A stretch of DNA of 5,597 nt, taken from Chloroflexi bacterium RBG_13_53_26 (GTDB taxonomy: Bacteria > Chloroflexota > Dehalococcoidia > UBA2247 > RBG-13-53-26). Made by a program: the position numbers and the translations under genes. The notes beneath the pieces were generated by a model. That model was given only the letters and a program-made list of their open reading frames with translations, did no database searches and was not told where the DNA came from. The stretch is from positions 4,138-9,734 of the forward strand of contig MGMW01000019.1 of NCBI GenBank assembly GCA_001795035.1, in the 5' to 3' direction. Below are positions 5,013-5,597 of this stretch, in pieces (position 1 is the first letter of the stretch; the number at the start of each line of letters is the position of its first letter).

Positions 5013-5597
5013 TTACACTGATCTGGCATCACACGACTCATTGAACCTGCAGGCCCTGCACTTCCTGGGATTCCTGCATCCTATGGGTATGGCCTCTCCG
5101 TCCAATAGCTGCCTGATCCTGGAGACAGCTCTCAGCACCTCTTCCCGATTCTGCCTTGTGTAAGGAGATGCCCAGATCTCGTACCCTGTGTCCCTGTTCC
5201 GTATTCCAGCTATGATCGTCATGTTGGGTTCATACTGCTCTTCAAAAGCCAGGCAATAGCCCCAAGCCTGCAGCTTGCTGCTGGGCCATGCTATGTCACC
5301 GGGTTTGTCGTCGACTATCATGATCCTGTCTGGAAGGAAGACAATCTCATCAATGCAGCCAACAAGCTGTTCCCCCTTCACCTGGACTTCTCTGGCAGAC
5401 AGGACAATCTGGTCTTCCTGTGCTTTTGTCAGAGCCTCATCAACGTCAAGTTCAAGCTCTGCAGCAGCTTTGTGAACCTCATCCATAGCAGCATGGGCTT
5501 CCCTGCCCTCCTTCATCTCAGGTGTCTCTTCTGCCTCAACGCCCCTGACGTGCTCCAGGTAGATCTGGTACTCACAGTAGCCGTAGCTATGCAGCCA
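5013..5597 (-). CDS. Cas4/RecB-like PD-(D/E)XK nuclease with Fe-S cysteines (5' end outside window)
   Basis: This is a predicted single-strand DNA nuclease of the Cas4/Dna2/RecB nuclease superfamily. The 194 visible residues begin within WLHSYGYCEYQIYL, which carries the N-terminal cluster cysteine (C8). GREAH (31-35) supplies the family histidine. GCIDEIV (80-86) supplies the first acidic residue (D83). RIMIVDDKPG (91-100) gives the D-x-K pair (D96, K98). KLQAWGYCL (108-116) is the QxxxY motif. At the C-terminus CRNPRKCRACRFNESC (174-189) has C180, C183 and C189, which with C8 fit the 4Fe-4S arrangement of Cas4; C174 is extra. Only a few N-terminal residues should be missing, and the internal ATG at 5516 is not the start because the frame and the first motif continue to the window edge. 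No other cas gene is visible, so a stand-alone Cas4-like exonuclease is as likely as a CRISPR adaptation protein. I assign no gene symbol for that reason. Confidence 0.88.
   Translation of the reverse strand, partial: WLHSYGYCEYQIYLEHVRGVEAEETPEMKEGREAHAAMDEVHKAAAELELDVDEALTKAQEDQIVLSAREVQVKGEQLVGCIDEIVFLPDRIMIVDDKPGDIAWPSSKLQAWGYCLAFEEQYEPNMTIIAGIRNRDTGYEIWASPYTRQNREEVLRAVSRIRQLLDGEAIPIGCRNPRKCRACRFNESCDARSV

Noticed and set aside
4816..5163. A 115-residue plus-strand frame across the gap and the end of the Cas4-like gene
   Set aside because: It overlaps the conserved C-terminal cysteine region of the Cas4-like gene in antisense and has no recognisable motif.

Overview
The window reads as ordinary bacterial chromosome of roughly balanced base composition. 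All six genes I can support lie on the minus strand, so transcription runs from high to low coordinates. The HEAT-repeat, RDD and zinc-ribbon/DUF4177-like small proteins beside an Old Yellow Enzyme-type flavoenzyme would suit an environmental bacterium. Chloroflexota (Dehalococcoidia-like) is my tentative guess, from general resemblance only; no marker gene in the window settles it.

In transcription order: (1) 5597-5013, a Cas4/RecB-like PD-(D/E)XK nuclease with an apparent four-cysteine iron-sulfur site, whose 5' end lies just outside the window. (2) 4736-3402, a 444-residue protein with an unassigned N-terminal half, a central coiled coil and a C-terminal restriction-endonuclease-like domain. 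(3) 3121-2597, a small protein with an N-terminal zinc ribbon and a C-terminal DUF4177-like domain. (4) 2275-1742, a protein built of five 31-residue HEAT/PBS-lyase repeats. (5) 1529-1005, an RDD-family membrane protein. (6) 802-1, an NADH:flavin oxidoreductase of the Old Yellow Enzyme family that runs off the low-coordinate end.

Gaps of about 200-320 bases separate the genes. Promoter-like sequences can be proposed for four of them, and several genes have strong Shine-Dalgarno sequences. This looks like separately transcribed genes rather than one tight operon. I found no rRNA, tRNA, CRISPR array, insertion sequence or convincing rho-independent terminator.

The most interesting part is 3298-5597. 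Two different PD-(D/E)XK nuclease-fold proteins lie next to each other on the same strand, with no cas1/cas2 or CRISPR array in view. The 276-base gap between them is in frame with both genes and holds an 86-codon open stretch. A possible small overlapping ORF sits at the 3' end of the second gene. A DNA-processing or defence role for the pair is inference, not something the sequence proves.
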